A DNA stretch of 32,270 nucleotides from Thioalkalivibrio sp. ALJT. Lineage in GTDB: Bacteria; Pseudomonadota; Gammaproteobacteria; Ectothiorhodospirales; Ectothiorhodospiraceae. Shown here piece after piece: positions 8,797-17,613 of the stretch; position 1 is the stretch's first letter, and every line of letters begins with the position of its first letter. The notes under the pieces were generated by a model. That model was given only the letters and a program-made list of their open reading frames with translations. It made no database searches and had not been told where the DNA came from. A program made the translations under genes and the position numbers. Where the stretch lies: positions 1 through 32,270 of the forward strand of contig NZ_KB907133.1 in NCBI RefSeq assembly GCF_000381825.1, written 5' to 3'.

Positions 8797-9888
8797 GTGA
8801 CGGGGCCATTGCCCGGGCCGCTGCGTGGTCGCGGTGCCACGATGGACCCCGGCGCTCGCTTTGAACCGACGCAGAGCGAGCCATTGGACGATGGGTGGGC
8901 AGGTGATGGCGAAGCGCCGCCCGTGCTGCGCACCGAGGTGACCGACGAGCACCCGCGCACGGTGCTTTCGTGGAATCGATCGCCCGATGTGCCGTTCGAG
9001 CTGTCCCTGAATCCCTATCGCGGTTGTGAGCATGGCTGCGCCTATTGCTTTGCGCGTCCCGCCCACGCCTATATGGGCCTGTCCCCGGGGCTGGACTTCG
9101 AAAGTCGCCTGTTTGCGAAGGTCGGGGCCGCCGAGTGTCTGCGACGCGAGCTGGCACGGCCTTCGCACCGGGTGGCCCCGGTTGCGCTGGGTATCAACAC
9201 CGACGCCTATCAGCCGATCGAGCGGGAGCGGCGGATCACACGAGCCATCCTCGAGGTGCTTGCCGAGACTGCACACCCGGTTTCCATCGTGACCAAGTCC
9301 GCGCTGGTGGAACGCGATCTGGACCTGCTCGCGCCGATGGCCGAACGCGGCCTGGCCCAGGTTGCGATCTCGATGACCACGCTGGACCGTCGCCTTTCGC
9401 GCCAGCTCGAGCCGCGTGCCGCGGCTCCGGCGCGGCGGCTGGAGACGGTGGCGCGGCTGAGCGAGGCGGGCGTACCGGTCAGCCTGCTGGTCGCGCCGCT
9501 GATCCCGGTCCTGACCGATGCGGAACTGGAAGTCCTGCTGGATGCCGGTGCGGCGGCGGGAGCCGTAGCCGCCGGTTACGTGTTGCTGCGCCTGCCGCGC
9601 GAGGTTGCCCCGTTGTTCGAGGACTGGCTGCGGACATACGAACCGCTGAAGGCGGAGCATGTGCTGCAGCGGCTGCGCGAGGCCCATGGCGGGCGGCTTT
9701 ATGACTCGACCTTCGGCCACCGCATGCGCGGGGCCGGGCCATACGCGGATCTGCTGCGTCAACGCTTCCGGCTCGCGCGGCGGCGTGCCGGGCTCGAGGG
9801 GCATCTGGTGGAACTGGATTGCAGTCAGTTTGTGCCCCCCGTCGGGGGTGCCTGCGGGGGCGACTCGGCCCAGCTAGATTTGTTCTGA
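8797..9888 (+). CDS. PA0069-family radical SAM protein
   Basis: The product has 363 residues and belongs to the radical SAM family related to spore photoproduct lyase-like proteins (COG1533). NPYRGCEHGCAYCFARPAHA supplies the CxxxCxxC cluster-binding cysteines. Further family signatures are LGINTDAYQPIER, VSIVTKSALVERDLDLL and SMTTLDRRLSRQLEPRAA. The reaction catalysed by PA0069-type proteins is not established. I chose the GTG at 8797 because it follows AGGGGG by eight bases and yields the common N-terminus with a GRGATMDPGARFE segment; the frame is open further upstream, so the start is not certain. It is co-oriented with its neighbours and separated from the TspO-like gene by 121 bases. 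Confidence 0.88.
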   Translation: MTGPLPGPLRGRGATMDPGARFEPTQSEPLDDGWAGDGEAPPVLRTEVTDEHPRTVLSWNRSPDVPFELSLNPYRGCEHGCAYCFARPAHAYMGLSPGLDFESRLFAKVGAAECLRRELARPSHRVAPVALGINTDAYQPIERERRITRAILEVLAETAHPVSIVTKSALVERDLDLLAPMAERGLAQVAISMTTLDRRLSRQLEPRAAAPARRLETVARLSEAGVPVSLLVAPLIPVLTDAELEVLLDAGAAAGAVAAGYVLLRLPREVAPLFEDWLRTYEPLKAEHVLQRLREAHGGRLYDSTFGHRMRGAGPYADLLRQRFRLARRRAGLEGHLVELDCSQFVPPVGGACGGDSAQLDLF

Positions 9889-9943
9889 CTCGGACCCGGC
9901 GAGTTGGTTTACAGTGTTTCCCGGGTCACCGGAAATACAACGA

Positions 9944-10750
9944 ATGTCCACGAGTACCATCCAACCTCCGTCTGCCGCCTGGTGGGGGCCGCGCAAGCTG
10001 GCCCCGGGGCAGCACGCACGCTGGTCTGTCGGGCCGCTGGATCTGTGGCTCGCCCATGGTGCGCAGGAATGGCAGATGGTCTTGCAGCGCCCGCGGGAGC
10101 CGGCAGATGCGACCCTGGCCGTGGAGATTCCCTGCCGTGACCCGTTTCCCGCGGACGGTTCCGATCGGGTTCGCTTTGCCGGAGCCGCGGCCTCGGCCCG
10201 ACCGGCACTGCGTGTGGCGCTGGCCGATCGTCCCATGGTCAGCCGGCCGCAGAACCCCTTTTACGTCCCGGCCAGGGGGCAGGTCACGCTTTACCTGAGT
10301 TCCCCGGTCTGGGTGCAGTTGCTGATCGGTGCGGCGCAGGTGCAGGAGTTTCCGGTGTATGTGCCCTCCGATACCTGGTTCGGAACCAATACCGTTGACG
10401 GCGAGCTGTGCTACGCGACACGAAGCCAGGCACGCCTGGACCTGGCGGACGTGCCGCGACGTCCTCACCGGGTGGTTACGCCCCTGACGATTGTGAACAA
10501 GGCCCCTGATGCGCTGTTTCTGGAACGGGTGAACCTCCCGGTTCCACGCCTGCCGGTGTATGCCGACGAGCAGCACCGCCTGTGGACCCCGGCGGTGCGC
10601 ATGGAACGGGAGGAGGATCGCGATCTGGCAACGATGAAGATCGACCCCGCCCCGCCGGGCTTGGCGCGCGGGGCCAGGCGGGTAGCAGAACCACGCCAGG
10701 CGGGCGCGCGACACGTGATGATCCGGGCGTTCAGCGCCCTGTTCCAGTAG
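9944..10750 (+). CDS. Conserved protein paired with MscS (possible DUF432 family)
   Basis: The product is 268 residues with no signal peptide or membrane segment, predicted mostly beta. It ends nine bases before a MscS-type channel gene, so the two are very likely cotranscribed. Sequence features include an N-terminal WWGPRKLAPGQHARWSVGPL, a central PQNPFYVPARGQVTLYLSSP, PSDTWFGTNTVDGELCYATR and a segment VTPLTIVNKAPDALFLERVN. The layout resembles what is annotated as DUF432 beside mechanosensitive channels in other prokaryotes, but I cannot confirm the match here. A role with the channel is inferred from the gene pairing only. Start 9944 is chosen over an ATG at 9914 because it begins the more usual MSTSTIQPP; neither has a strong ribosome binding site. 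Confidence 0.6.
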   Translation: MSTSTIQPPSAAWWGPRKLAPGQHARWSVGPLDLWLAHGAQEWQMVLQRPREPADATLAVEIPCRDPFPADGSDRVRFAGAAASARPALRVALADRPMVSRPQNPFYVPARGQVTLYLSSPVWVQLLIGAAQVQEFPVYVPSDTWFGTNTVDGELCYATRSQARLDLADVPRRPHRVVTPLTIVNKAPDALFLERVNLPVPRLPVYADEQHRLWTPAVRMEREEDRDLATMKIDPAPPGLARGARRVAEPRQAGARHVMIRAFSALFQ

Positions 10751-10759
10751 AGAAACACT

Positions 10760-11686
10760 ATGAGCGAATGGCTGCAGACGGTGGTGTCCTTTGTGACCAG
10801 CGAGGCATTCCTCGCCGCGGTCCGGGCAGCGGTGTATCTGCTGGTCGGGCTGCTGGTGGCACGGCTGGTCTCGCGCGGGCTTGCACGCGCGCTGGGACAA
10901 CAACTGGATGCCCAGCAGGTGATGCTGGTCCGGCGCATCAGCTTTTACTTGATCATGCTGCTGGTGCTGGCCTCGGCGTTGCGCGAACTGGGGTTCGACC
11001 TGACCGTATTGCTGGGAGCGGCGGGGATTCTGACCGTGGCCCTGGGCTTCGCTTCGCAGACCTCGGCATCCAATCTGATCTCCGGTCTGTTCCTGATTGG
11101 CGAACGCCCGTTTTCGGTGGGAGATGTCATCAAGGTGGGGGATGCCACGGGCGAGGTGCTGGCCATCGACCCGCTGTCGGTGAAGCTGCGCACCTTCGAC
11201 AACTTGATGGTGCGCGTGCCGAACGAGACCCTGGTGAAGAGCCAGCTGACCAACCTCAGTCGTTTCCCGATCCGGCGTCTGGATATGCAAATCGGGGTCG
11301 CGTACCACACCGACCTGAAACAGCTGCGGGACATCCTGATGGAGGTGGCCGAGCGTAATCCGGTCTGTCTGGAGGAGCCGAAACCGCTGTTCATCTTCCT
11401 CGAATACGGTGATTCGGCATTGAAGATCCAGTTCTCGGTGTGGGCGCGGCGGGAGAAATTTCTGGACCTGCGCAATTCGATGCACGAGGGCATCAAGGTG
11501 GCGCTGGACGAAGCCGGCATCGAAATCCCGTTCCCGCAACGTACGCTGGGTGGACTGGCGGGGAGTGCGCCACTCCCGGTGCGCATCGTGGACAACGTGC
11601 CAGCTGCAGAGGCGCCGCCGGTGGAGACCGGCGATGCCTCTGCAGCCACGGATACCCGGCCGCAGAAACCGGGAAACGCGGATTGA
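10760..11686 (+). CDS. MscS-family mechanosensitive ion channel
   Basis: The product is a 308-residue small-conductance mechanosensitive channel that opens under membrane tension and releases solutes on hypo-osmotic shock. Three transmembrane segments lie in residues about 20-110. The pore-lining TM3 region is LLGAAGILTVALGFASQT followed by the signature SNLISGLFLIGERPFSVGDV. The beta domain (VPNETLVKSQLTNLSR) and the alpha/beta C-terminal vestibule (about 180-270) follow, with the EAGIEIPFPQRT ending typical of MscS proteins. The last ~40 residues are a low-complexity acidic tail. It follows the previous gene by nine bases. Its stop codon directly abuts the stop codon of the convergent nuclease gene. 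Confidence 0.95.
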   Translation: MSEWLQTVVSFVTSEAFLAAVRAAVYLLVGLLVARLVSRGLARALGQQLDAQQVMLVRRISFYLIMLLVLASALRELGFDLTVLLGAAGILTVALGFASQTSASNLISGLFLIGERPFSVGDVIKVGDATGEVLAIDPLSVKLRTFDNLMVRVPNETLVKSQLTNLSRFPIRRLDMQIGVAYHTDLKQLRDILMEVAERNPVCLEEPKPLFIFLEYGDSALKIQFSVWARREKFLDLRNSMHEGIKVALDEAGIEIPFPQRTLGGLAGSAPLPVRIVDNVPAAEAPPVETGDASAATDTRPQKPGNAD

Positions 11687-13402
11687 TCAGCGGCGTTGGC
11701 CGGTCGAACGTTGCAGATCGGCCCAGACCGGGTCGTGGTCGGAGGCGCGCCAGGGACCATCGGCCGGGAGGCGGCCGTCATAGCCGAGGAACACGGGCTC
11801 GTCGGCGTTGACCGCCCAGCTCCCCCCGCGCTGCACCCGCTCGCGCAGATCCGGCGGGCCCAGCAGATAATCCAGCTGCCCGGCCTGACCGCGAAAAACG
11901 TAGGTATAGGCCTGCGCGGCATCCGCATGGACGAGATCCTGTTTGCCGGCCTTGCGCAGGTACTGCAGCGGGTCTTCCGCGGCATAGGCGTTGAGGTCGC
12001 CCAGGATCAGCACTGGTGTATCGGCAAACTTACCCTGACGCTGTTCCCCGATCCATTCGACCAGCCGCTGGGCCTGTTCGCTGCGAAGCATGTTCCAGCA
12101 GCCCTGACCACGATCCACGTCCCCGTGCTCGGGGCAGCCCACCTTGGCCTTGAAGTGGACCACCACGGCACCCAGACGCAGGGAGCTCTCACGGTCCTCG
12201 AACCAGCCCAGTAGCGGTGGGCGGTTGTGGACCGGGTCGGTATCGGTGCGCGTCTCGATCAGATGCAGACGCTCGGGACGGTACAGAAGTCCCACCTTGA
12301 TCGCGTCACCGCCTGCGTCGGGGTGTTCCGGCGCGGCGTACGGACCACGCGCGCCCGGTGTGCGGTTCAGGCGTTGCACCAGAGCGCTGCGCGCCTGCGC
12401 GCTGTTTTCCAGTTCGACTGCGCCGATCAGATCGGCGTCCAGTCGGCTCAACAGGGCGTCGATCTTCGCGGTCTGGCGGTCGCGTTCTGCAGCGGTTTGT
12501 GCACCGCGTTGGCCCAGAGTGACGAAGTCGTTCTCCAGGTTTGCCGTGGCGATGCGCAACTGCGTTTCCGTCGGGGCGGGCGGTGGCTCCGGGCGTTCCC
12601 CGTCCTGCCACTCGAGTGGCGCGGTTGGGTGGATGCGGTGCCGCCCGAAGGCGTGGGTCAGAATCCCGGTCAGGCCCGTCGTGGTACTGCCGACGCGGCG
12701 GGTCCCGGAGGTATCGAGATAGGGCACCGGATCGGGATTGGCCCGGTAGCTGGCGTCGTCCAGTTCAATGCTGCGGGCGGAGGCGTCGTGCGCTGCGGCA
12801 TCACCGGTCTGGCCCGGGTGGCGCAGGCGGCCGTCCGCAGCCAGGGTCAGAGTGCCATAACGCCCGAGGTCGCGATTGGCGGTAACCGTCAGGGTCTGTG
12901 GCAGGTGCACCAGCAGATCCGGGTAATGGTCCAGCCGTGCGGCATCGGCGGGCAGACGCAGCTCCAGCGGTTGCGGCAGGCGGGCGGGGCCACAATCGTG
13001 CACGCTGCGCAGTCGGGAGATCTGCAGACGGCCGCGGTGCCGGGTGAGCTCCCCGTGGACCTGGAGCTGCCGCGCCGGTGCCGGCGGGGTCTCGCGCGGG
13101 GCATACACGAAGATGCCGGCCGCGTCCCTGCCGGCGCCCTGTTGCAAATAGAAGCCACCGAGCTGATCAGGCTCCATGAATACGCCTGTGGTGACGGCCT
13201 CGACCACCACGGTATCGCCTTCGGCTACGGCCTGGCTGCGCAGATCGTGCAGGCTGGAAACGGGCGCGCCGGGGTCAGGGCAGGACTCCCGTGCGGCCAG
13301 CGGGCCGGCCAGCAGCAAGGGGATCAGGAGCAGCGCGTACACGCGGCGGGGGGTGATGCCGCGGGCGCGCCGCGACTGGCGATTGCAGGGTAACCATTCC
13401 AT
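11687..13402 (-). CDS. Secreted ExeM/NucH-like endonuclease
   Basis: The product is 571 residues of the extracellular endonuclease/exonuclease/phosphatase type related to Shewanella ExeM. An Arg-rich N-terminus precedes a signal sequence (ALLLIPLLLAGPLAARE), so the enzyme should be exported. Residues about 45-260 form the N-terminal OB-like region seen in ExeM/NucH (VVEAVTTGVF, GGFYLQQ, GIFVYAP). The catalytic EEP domain follows: RIATANLEND, AVELENSAQ, AVVVHFKAKVGCPE, ILGDLNAYAAEDP and the C-terminal SDHDPVWADL with catalytic Asp/His. ExeM-type enzymes degrade extracellular DNA for nutrition or biofilm turnover. The C-terminal sorting and membrane extensions found in some ExeM proteins are absent. 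It is convergent with mscS with zero spacing. Confidence 0.88.
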   Translation of the reverse strand: MEWLPCNRQSRRARGITPRRVYALLLIPLLLAGPLAARESCPDPGAPVSSLHDLRSQAVAEGDTVVVEAVTTGVFMEPDQLGGFYLQQGAGRDAAGIFVYAPRETPPAPARQLQVHGELTRHRGRLQISRLRSVHDCGPARLPQPLELRLPADAARLDHYPDLLVHLPQTLTVTANRDLGRYGTLTLAADGRLRHPGQTGDAAAHDASARSIELDDASYRANPDPVPYLDTSGTRRVGSTTTGLTGILTHAFGRHRIHPTAPLEWQDGERPEPPPAPTETQLRIATANLENDFVTLGQRGAQTAAERDRQTAKIDALLSRLDADLIGAVELENSAQARSALVQRLNRTPGARGPYAAPEHPDAGGDAIKVGLLYRPERLHLIETRTDTDPVHNRPPLLGWFEDRESSLRLGAVVVHFKAKVGCPEHGDVDRGQGCWNMLRSEQAQRLVEWIGEQRQGKFADTPVLILGDLNAYAAEDPLQYLRKAGKQDLVHADAAQAYTYVFRGQAGQLDYLLGPPDLRERVQRGGSWAVNADEPVFLGYDGRLPADGPWRASDHDPVWADLQRSTGQRR

Positions 13403-13510
13403 GGTCGGGTCCTCTCGGGTTGCGTCCTTTCGGGGCTAGGGGAAGGCCGGTGAATCCAGCAGGTCGCTTGAATTTGTCAGGCCCTAAGTATCAAAAAAAA
13501 CGGTTACTTA

Positions 13511-13948
13511 CTACGCAGTCTTTCCAAGTTGAAGCAAGTGATGTAGCTGGTCCGGGGTCTGGGTGAGGTCGGCGATCGAGCAGTCATCGAGCACTGCCAT
13601 GAAGGCATCGCGCGCAGAATCCAGCACGCCACGCAGTTGGCAGCCGGGCCGCACCGGGCAGACCTGGGTTTCACAGTCAATGATATCCAGCCTGGGTTCC
13701 ATGTCGCGCACGACGCTGCCAACCCGGATCTCGCCGGGTTCGCGGGCCAGGGAGATCCCGCCGCCCTTGCCGCGGCGCGTGATGATGTAGCCCTTCTGCC
13801 CGAGCTGGTGAACGATCTTCACCAGATGATTGCGCGGGATGTTGAACCGTTCGGAAATGTCACTGACGGTGACACGCTGCTCCTGCGGTTGCACGGCGAG
13901 GTAGATCAGCACACGGATGGAGAAGTCGGTGTAGCGGGTAAGTTGCAT
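13511..13948 (-). CDS. nsrR: NsrR-like Rrf2 family iron-sulfur repressor
   Basis: The product is a 145-residue Rrf2 regulator. The N-terminal winged helix starts MQLTRYTDFSIRVLIYLAV, followed by RNHLVKIVHQLGQKGYI and RGKGGGISLAREP, all close to E. coli NsrR. Three cysteines, Cys92, Cys97 and Cys103 (spacing C-X4-C-X5-C), match the cluster ligands Cys91, Cys96 and Cys102 of E. coli NsrR. NsrR represses nitric-oxide detoxification genes and is released when NO damages its cluster. The start at 13948 follows the family; the frame is open up to 14074. No NO-detoxification gene lies next to it, and I did not find a convincing NsrR operator upstream. Confidence 0.85.
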   Translation of the reverse strand: MQLTRYTDFSIRVLIYLAVQPQEQRVTVSDISERFNIPRNHLVKIVHQLGQKGYIITRRGKGGGISLAREPGEIRVGSVVRDMEPRLDIIDCETQVCPVRPGCQLRGVLDSARDAFMAVLDDCSIADLTQTPDQLHHLLQLGKTA

Positions 13949-14208
13949 GGTTGGATTGCCGCCGATTCCGGTTTTCGAGGATAAGGTTTTAAGCGAACAC
14001 TGATTAATGTACACGCTCGCAACGATCGCCCAAAGCCGGCAGGCTTCCGGATCAACGCAATCGCGGCGGGCCATGCACGTCCCCGAATGGGCCCCGCCGC
14101 TGGCGGAGGCCCCTTGCTAAGCAGGAACCGGGATGGCCGGATGCAGCGCGCCCTTGGCAGATTTCCGTATACTGCGGCCCGCCTCGAGGACATGGAGCCA
14201 CGTCAGTC

Positions 14209-15084
14209 ATGACAATATGGGTCGCCACCCTGCTCGGGATCGTGCAGGGCATTTTCATGTTTCTCCCCGTGAGTTCGACAGCGCATCTGGTGCTGACTCA
14301 GCACTGGCTGATCGGGCAGGGCGAGCCGCTGCCGCCGCCGGAAAGTGCCGAGATGATCCTGTTCGACCTGGTGGTGCATGTGGGAACCCTGGTTTCGATT
14401 GTGTACGTGTTTCGCCAGAGCCTGACGCGCCTGAGCGGCGGTATCGTGCGCGAGAGCTGGCAGTGGGCATCGGCCCGCGGGACGGCCGGCCGCGAGATGC
14501 TGTTCCTGCGTCTGGCCCTGCTGTGCGGACTGTCGGTGTTCGCCACCGCGGTGGTCGGGTTTACGCTGAAGGCCAGTTTCGAGCACGTGTTTGCACACCC
14601 CACGCTGATCGCCGGGACCCTGACCCTGACCGGCATCCTGCTGTGGTGGACCGATCGCCTGCAGCGGCGCCCGCTCGGGTTGCGGCAACTGAGTCCGAAG
14701 ATTGCGACCGTGATCGGGGTCGCTCAGGGCTTTGCCCTGGTCCCGGGCCTTTCGCGCAGCGGCATGACCATCGTGTTTGCCCTGTTTACCGGCCTGAAAC
14801 GGCGCTGGGCGGCGGAATACAGCTTTTTCCTGGCGATCCCGACCATTCTGGCCGCGACGGCCGTTCAGTCCCTGGATGTATTGAACGGCGACGGCCTGGG
14901 CGAACTCACCTGGACGGTGCTCGCGGTTGGCTTCGTGGTCTCGGCCGTGGTTGGGATCATCTCGTTGAAGATGGTGCTGTTCTTTCTGTATCGCGCCAAC
15001 CTCAAGGTGTTCTCGTTCTATCTGTGGGCGCTGGCGACCCTGGTGCTGTTCGGATTCCTGGACGTGGACATCATGTACGGCTGA
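14209..15084 (+). CDS. uppP: UppP/BacA-family undecaprenyl pyrophosphate phosphatase (variant)
   Basis: The product is a 291-residue polytopic membrane protein of the UppP (BacA) family. UppP recycles undecaprenyl pyrophosphate to the monophosphate lipid carrier for cell-wall synthesis. The two signature regions are present: GIVQGIFMFLPVSSTAHL (residues 10-27) and VPGLSRSGMTIVFALFTG (178-195), with the conserved histidine (His26) and arginine (Arg183). The catalytic glutamate, Glu21 in E. coli, is Met17 here, and the other acidic position is Gln13, a change seen in many homologs. The protein may therefore use a different catalytic arrangement or have another substrate. It is convergent with the ABC permease gene and shares a perfect 11-bp hairpin with it at the 3' end. 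Confidence 0.85.
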   Translation: MTIWVATLLGIVQGIFMFLPVSSTAHLVLTQHWLIGQGEPLPPPESAEMILFDLVVHVGTLVSIVYVFRQSLTRLSGGIVRESWQWASARGTAGREMLFLRLALLCGLSVFATAVVGFTLKASFEHVFAHPTLIAGTLTLTGILLWWTDRLQRRPLGLRQLSPKIATVIGVAQGFALVPGLSRSGMTIVFALFTGLKRRWAAEYSFFLAIPTILAATAVQSLDVLNGDGLGELTWTVLAVGFVVSAVVGIISLKMVLFFLYRANLKVFSFYLWALATLVLFGFLDVDIMYG

Positions 15085-15085
15085 T

Positions 15086-15111
15086 CGCGGGCCGGATTAT
15101 TCCGGCCCGCG
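15086..15111. terminator. Bidirectional hairpin between uppP and ABC permease
   Basis: CGCGGGCCGGA (15086-15096) and TCCGGCCCGCG (15101-15111) form an 11-bp perfect stem with a four-base loop, two bases after the uppP stop. The permease stop codon lies in the loop, so the right arm encodes that protein's last residues. There is no T tract, so it may act as a 3' stability hairpin rather than a true intrinsic terminator. Confidence 0.5.
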
Positions 15112-17613
15112 CAGCACCGCCAGCGGGGCCTGATTCAGTACCCGTCGCGTCCCCAGCCAGCCGGCCAGGGCAATGCCCAGCGTGCCCCCGCCGATGCCGT
15201 AGATGAAGGTCCACGGATTCAGGTGATAATCGAACTCGAACACCTGCCATGCGAGCAATGCCCCCACCGCGGTGGCAATGATCGCCGCCAGCAGTCCCGC
15301 GAGCAGCCCGAGGGTGCCGAATTCCGCCAGCAGCCCGTTGCGGATGTGTTCGCGGCGTGCCCCCAGGGCCCGCAGCAGGGCGGCCTCGCGGCGGCGCACG
15401 TCGCGCGTGGCCTGGACCGCTGCAAACAACACCGTCAGACCCGCCACCAGGGTGAACAGGAACACGTATTCCACGGCGCGGGTCGCCTGATCCATGACCT
15501 CGCGCACCTGCACCAGGATGGCGCTGACATCAATGGCCGAGGCCGCGGGGAACTCGCGCAGCCACTGGTTCTGCGCGGAGCGCTGCGCCTCGGGCACATG
15601 CATGGCGGTGATGAACGTGCGTGGCTGCTCGTCCAGTAGTGCTGGCGGGCCGATTACGAAGAAGTTGACCTGGAAACTGTCCCAGTCCACCTCGCGCACG
15701 CTGGTAATGGGGCTTTGCACGGCCTGGCCGCCGACCCGGAAGGTCACGGTATCGCCCAGGGCCAGGTCGAAGCGTTCCATCAGACCGGCCTCGACGGACC
15801 AGCCGGTGTCCGCGTCCTGCTCGCCCGCGCCGAACCAGTGCCCGGCGACGATGCGGTTGTGTCCCGGTGGTTCCTCGGCGTAGGACAAGTTGAATTCGCG
15901 ATCCACCAGGCGGCGGTCGCGATCATCGGCGAAGTCGTCCGGGTGCACGCGTTCGCCGTTGATCTCGATCAGACGCCCGCGAATCATCGGGTCCAGTTGC
16001 GGGCGCTCCAGCCCCGCTTCCTCCACGCGATCGGCAAAGGCCGTCTCCTGACCGGGCTGGATATTGATAAAGAACTGATTCGGGGCGTCCTCCGGGATGC
16101 TTGCATCCCAGGCATTCAGCAGATCCACGCGCACAATGGCCAGCAATAGCAGGGCCAGGATGCCGACGCTGAATGCCACCAGCTGCACCGCGCTGAGCCC
16201 GCCGCGCCGCGAGAGATTGGCCAGGCCAAACCGTAAGGCCATCCCCCCGCGGTTGCGCAGGGGCCGCAAGGCCCAGACCAGCCCGATCCCGAGCAGTGCC
16301 AGCACACTGATGGCAACGGCCGTTCCCAAAAGCACCCAGGCGGCCAGCCCGGGATCGGCGGCCTGCCAGTACAGCAGGCCCCCGAAGGCCAGCAATGCGA
16401 GCAGGCCGGACAGCCACACCGAGGTCGGCGGCAGGCCGAGATCGCGGCGCAACACGCGCAGGGGCGAGACCTGGCCGATGCGCAACAGCGCGGGCAGGGC
16501 AAAGCCCACCGCGGTGACCAGGCCCACCCCCATACCGGCCACGGCCGGCCGCGTGCCGGGCGGCGGCAGATCGCCGGCCAGCCACTCGCCCAGCATGGAA
16601 GCCAGTACGAACTGGGCCGCATAGCCGATGGCAAGACCGATGCCACTGGCGATCACGGCGACCAGCAGTACCCGGCCGAAGTAGGTCAGCAGCACGTGGC
16701 GGGCGCTGGCACCCAGCGCCCGCATCACGGCGGCGGGGTCGGCCCTGCGCTGCGCAAAGTGATGCGCGGCCACCGCAATCGCGGCGCCCGCCAGTAGTAC
16801 CGCCATCAACGAAGCGAGACCCAGAAAGCGTTCCGCCCGCTCGATGGCGGTGCGCAGCTCGGGGTTGGCATCCTCCAGCCCCAGCAGGCGCTGGCCGGGC
16901 TCCAGTTCGCCCTCCAGCCAGTCGCGAAAACGGGCGCTATCGGCGCTGTTGCCGGCCGCGAAGAACTCATAGCGCACACGGCTGCCGGGGCCGATCAGGC
17001 CGCTGGCGTCCAGATCCTCGAAGGCGAGCATCAGCCGGGGCGCGATATCCAGAAGATTGGAGCCGCGATCGGGCTCGTGGCTAATGATCGCGGTGATCTC
17101 CAGATCCAGATCACCCACCTCGACCCGATCACCGACCTCCAGATGCAGCGCCTCCAGCAACGGGGCCTCCAGCCAGGCCGTGCCGGATTCCGGCCCGTGC
17201 TCGCGCGGCGCCTCCGCGGCCGCCCGCGAGGGCCGGGTGCGGGCCTCGCCATGCAGTGGCCAGCCCGGTTCCACGGCCCGCAACGCCGCCAGGCGGGATG
17301 CGTCGTCCGCGCTGAATACCACGCTGGGCAGCGAGGCGGTGCGCACCGTCTCCAGCCCGAACGTGGCAGCCTCGTCGCTCCACGCCTCCGGGAGCGGGTT
17401 ATCGCTGACCACGGCCAGATCGCCACCCAGCAGCGCGGTGGCCTGCTGCGCCATGCCCCGGTCCACGCGGTCGGTGAAAAAGCCCACCGCCGCGACCGCA
17501 GCCACGGCCACCACTAGCGCTGCTGCGAGCACACGCAGCTCCGCGGAGCGCCATTCGCGCCAGGCCCCGCGCAGGAAGCCGCCCACGCGACTGCGTCCAT
17601 GCGAGCGGCTCAT
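15097..17613 (-). CDS. ABC transporter permease, FtsX/YbbP-like
   Basis: The product is an 838-residue permease of the MacB/FtsX superfamily. After an N-terminal transmembrane helix (about 25-45) come a periplasmic domain, three membrane segments (about 265-385) with the FtsX motif region AVMRALGASARHVLLTYFGR, further helices (about 395-480), a second periplasmic domain and a C-terminal FtsX repeat with RREAALLRALGARREHIRNG. Two FtsX repeats and this size match YbbP, encoded with YbbA next to tesA in E. coli. Its start overlaps the stop of the ATPase gene by ATGA, so the two are translationally coupled. The substrate is unknown; this family generally moves lipids or lipoproteins, or drives periplasmic proteins. 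Confidence 0.9.
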   Translation of the reverse strand: MSRSHGRSRVGGFLRGAWREWRSAELRVLAAALVVAVAAVAAVGFFTDRVDRGMAQQATALLGGDLAVVSDNPLPEAWSDEAATFGLETVRTASLPSVVFSADDASRLAALRAVEPGWPLHGEARTRPSRAAAEAPREHGPESGTAWLEAPLLEALHLEVGDRVEVGDLDLEITAIISHEPDRGSNLLDIAPRLMLAFEDLDASGLIGPGSRVRYEFFAAGNSADSARFRDWLEGELEPGQRLLGLEDANPELRTAIERAERFLGLASLMAVLLAGAAIAVAAHHFAQRRADPAAVMRALGASARHVLLTYFGRVLLVAVIASGIGLAIGYAAQFVLASMLGEWLAGDLPPPGTRPAVAGMGVGLVTAVGFALPALLRIGQVSPLRVLRRDLGLPPTSVWLSGLLALLAFGGLLYWQAADPGLAAWVLLGTAVAISVLALLGIGLVWALRPLRNRGGMALRFGLANLSRRGGLSAVQLVAFSVGILALLLLAIVRVDLLNAWDASIPEDAPNQFFINIQPGQETAFADRVEEAGLERPQLDPMIRGRLIEINGERVHPDDFADDRDRRLVDREFNLSYAEEPPGHNRIVAGHWFGAGEQDADTGWSVEAGLMERFDLALGDTVTFRVGGQAVQSPITSVREVDWDSFQVNFFVIGPPALLDEQPRTFITAMHVPEAQRSAQNQWLREFPAASAIDVSAILVQVREVMDQATRAVEYVFLFTLVAGLTVLFAAVQATRDVRRREAALLRALGARREHIRNGLLAEFGTLGLLAGLLAAIIATAVGALLAWQVFEFDYHLNPWTFIYGIGGGTLGIALAGWLGTRRVLNQAPLAVLRGPE

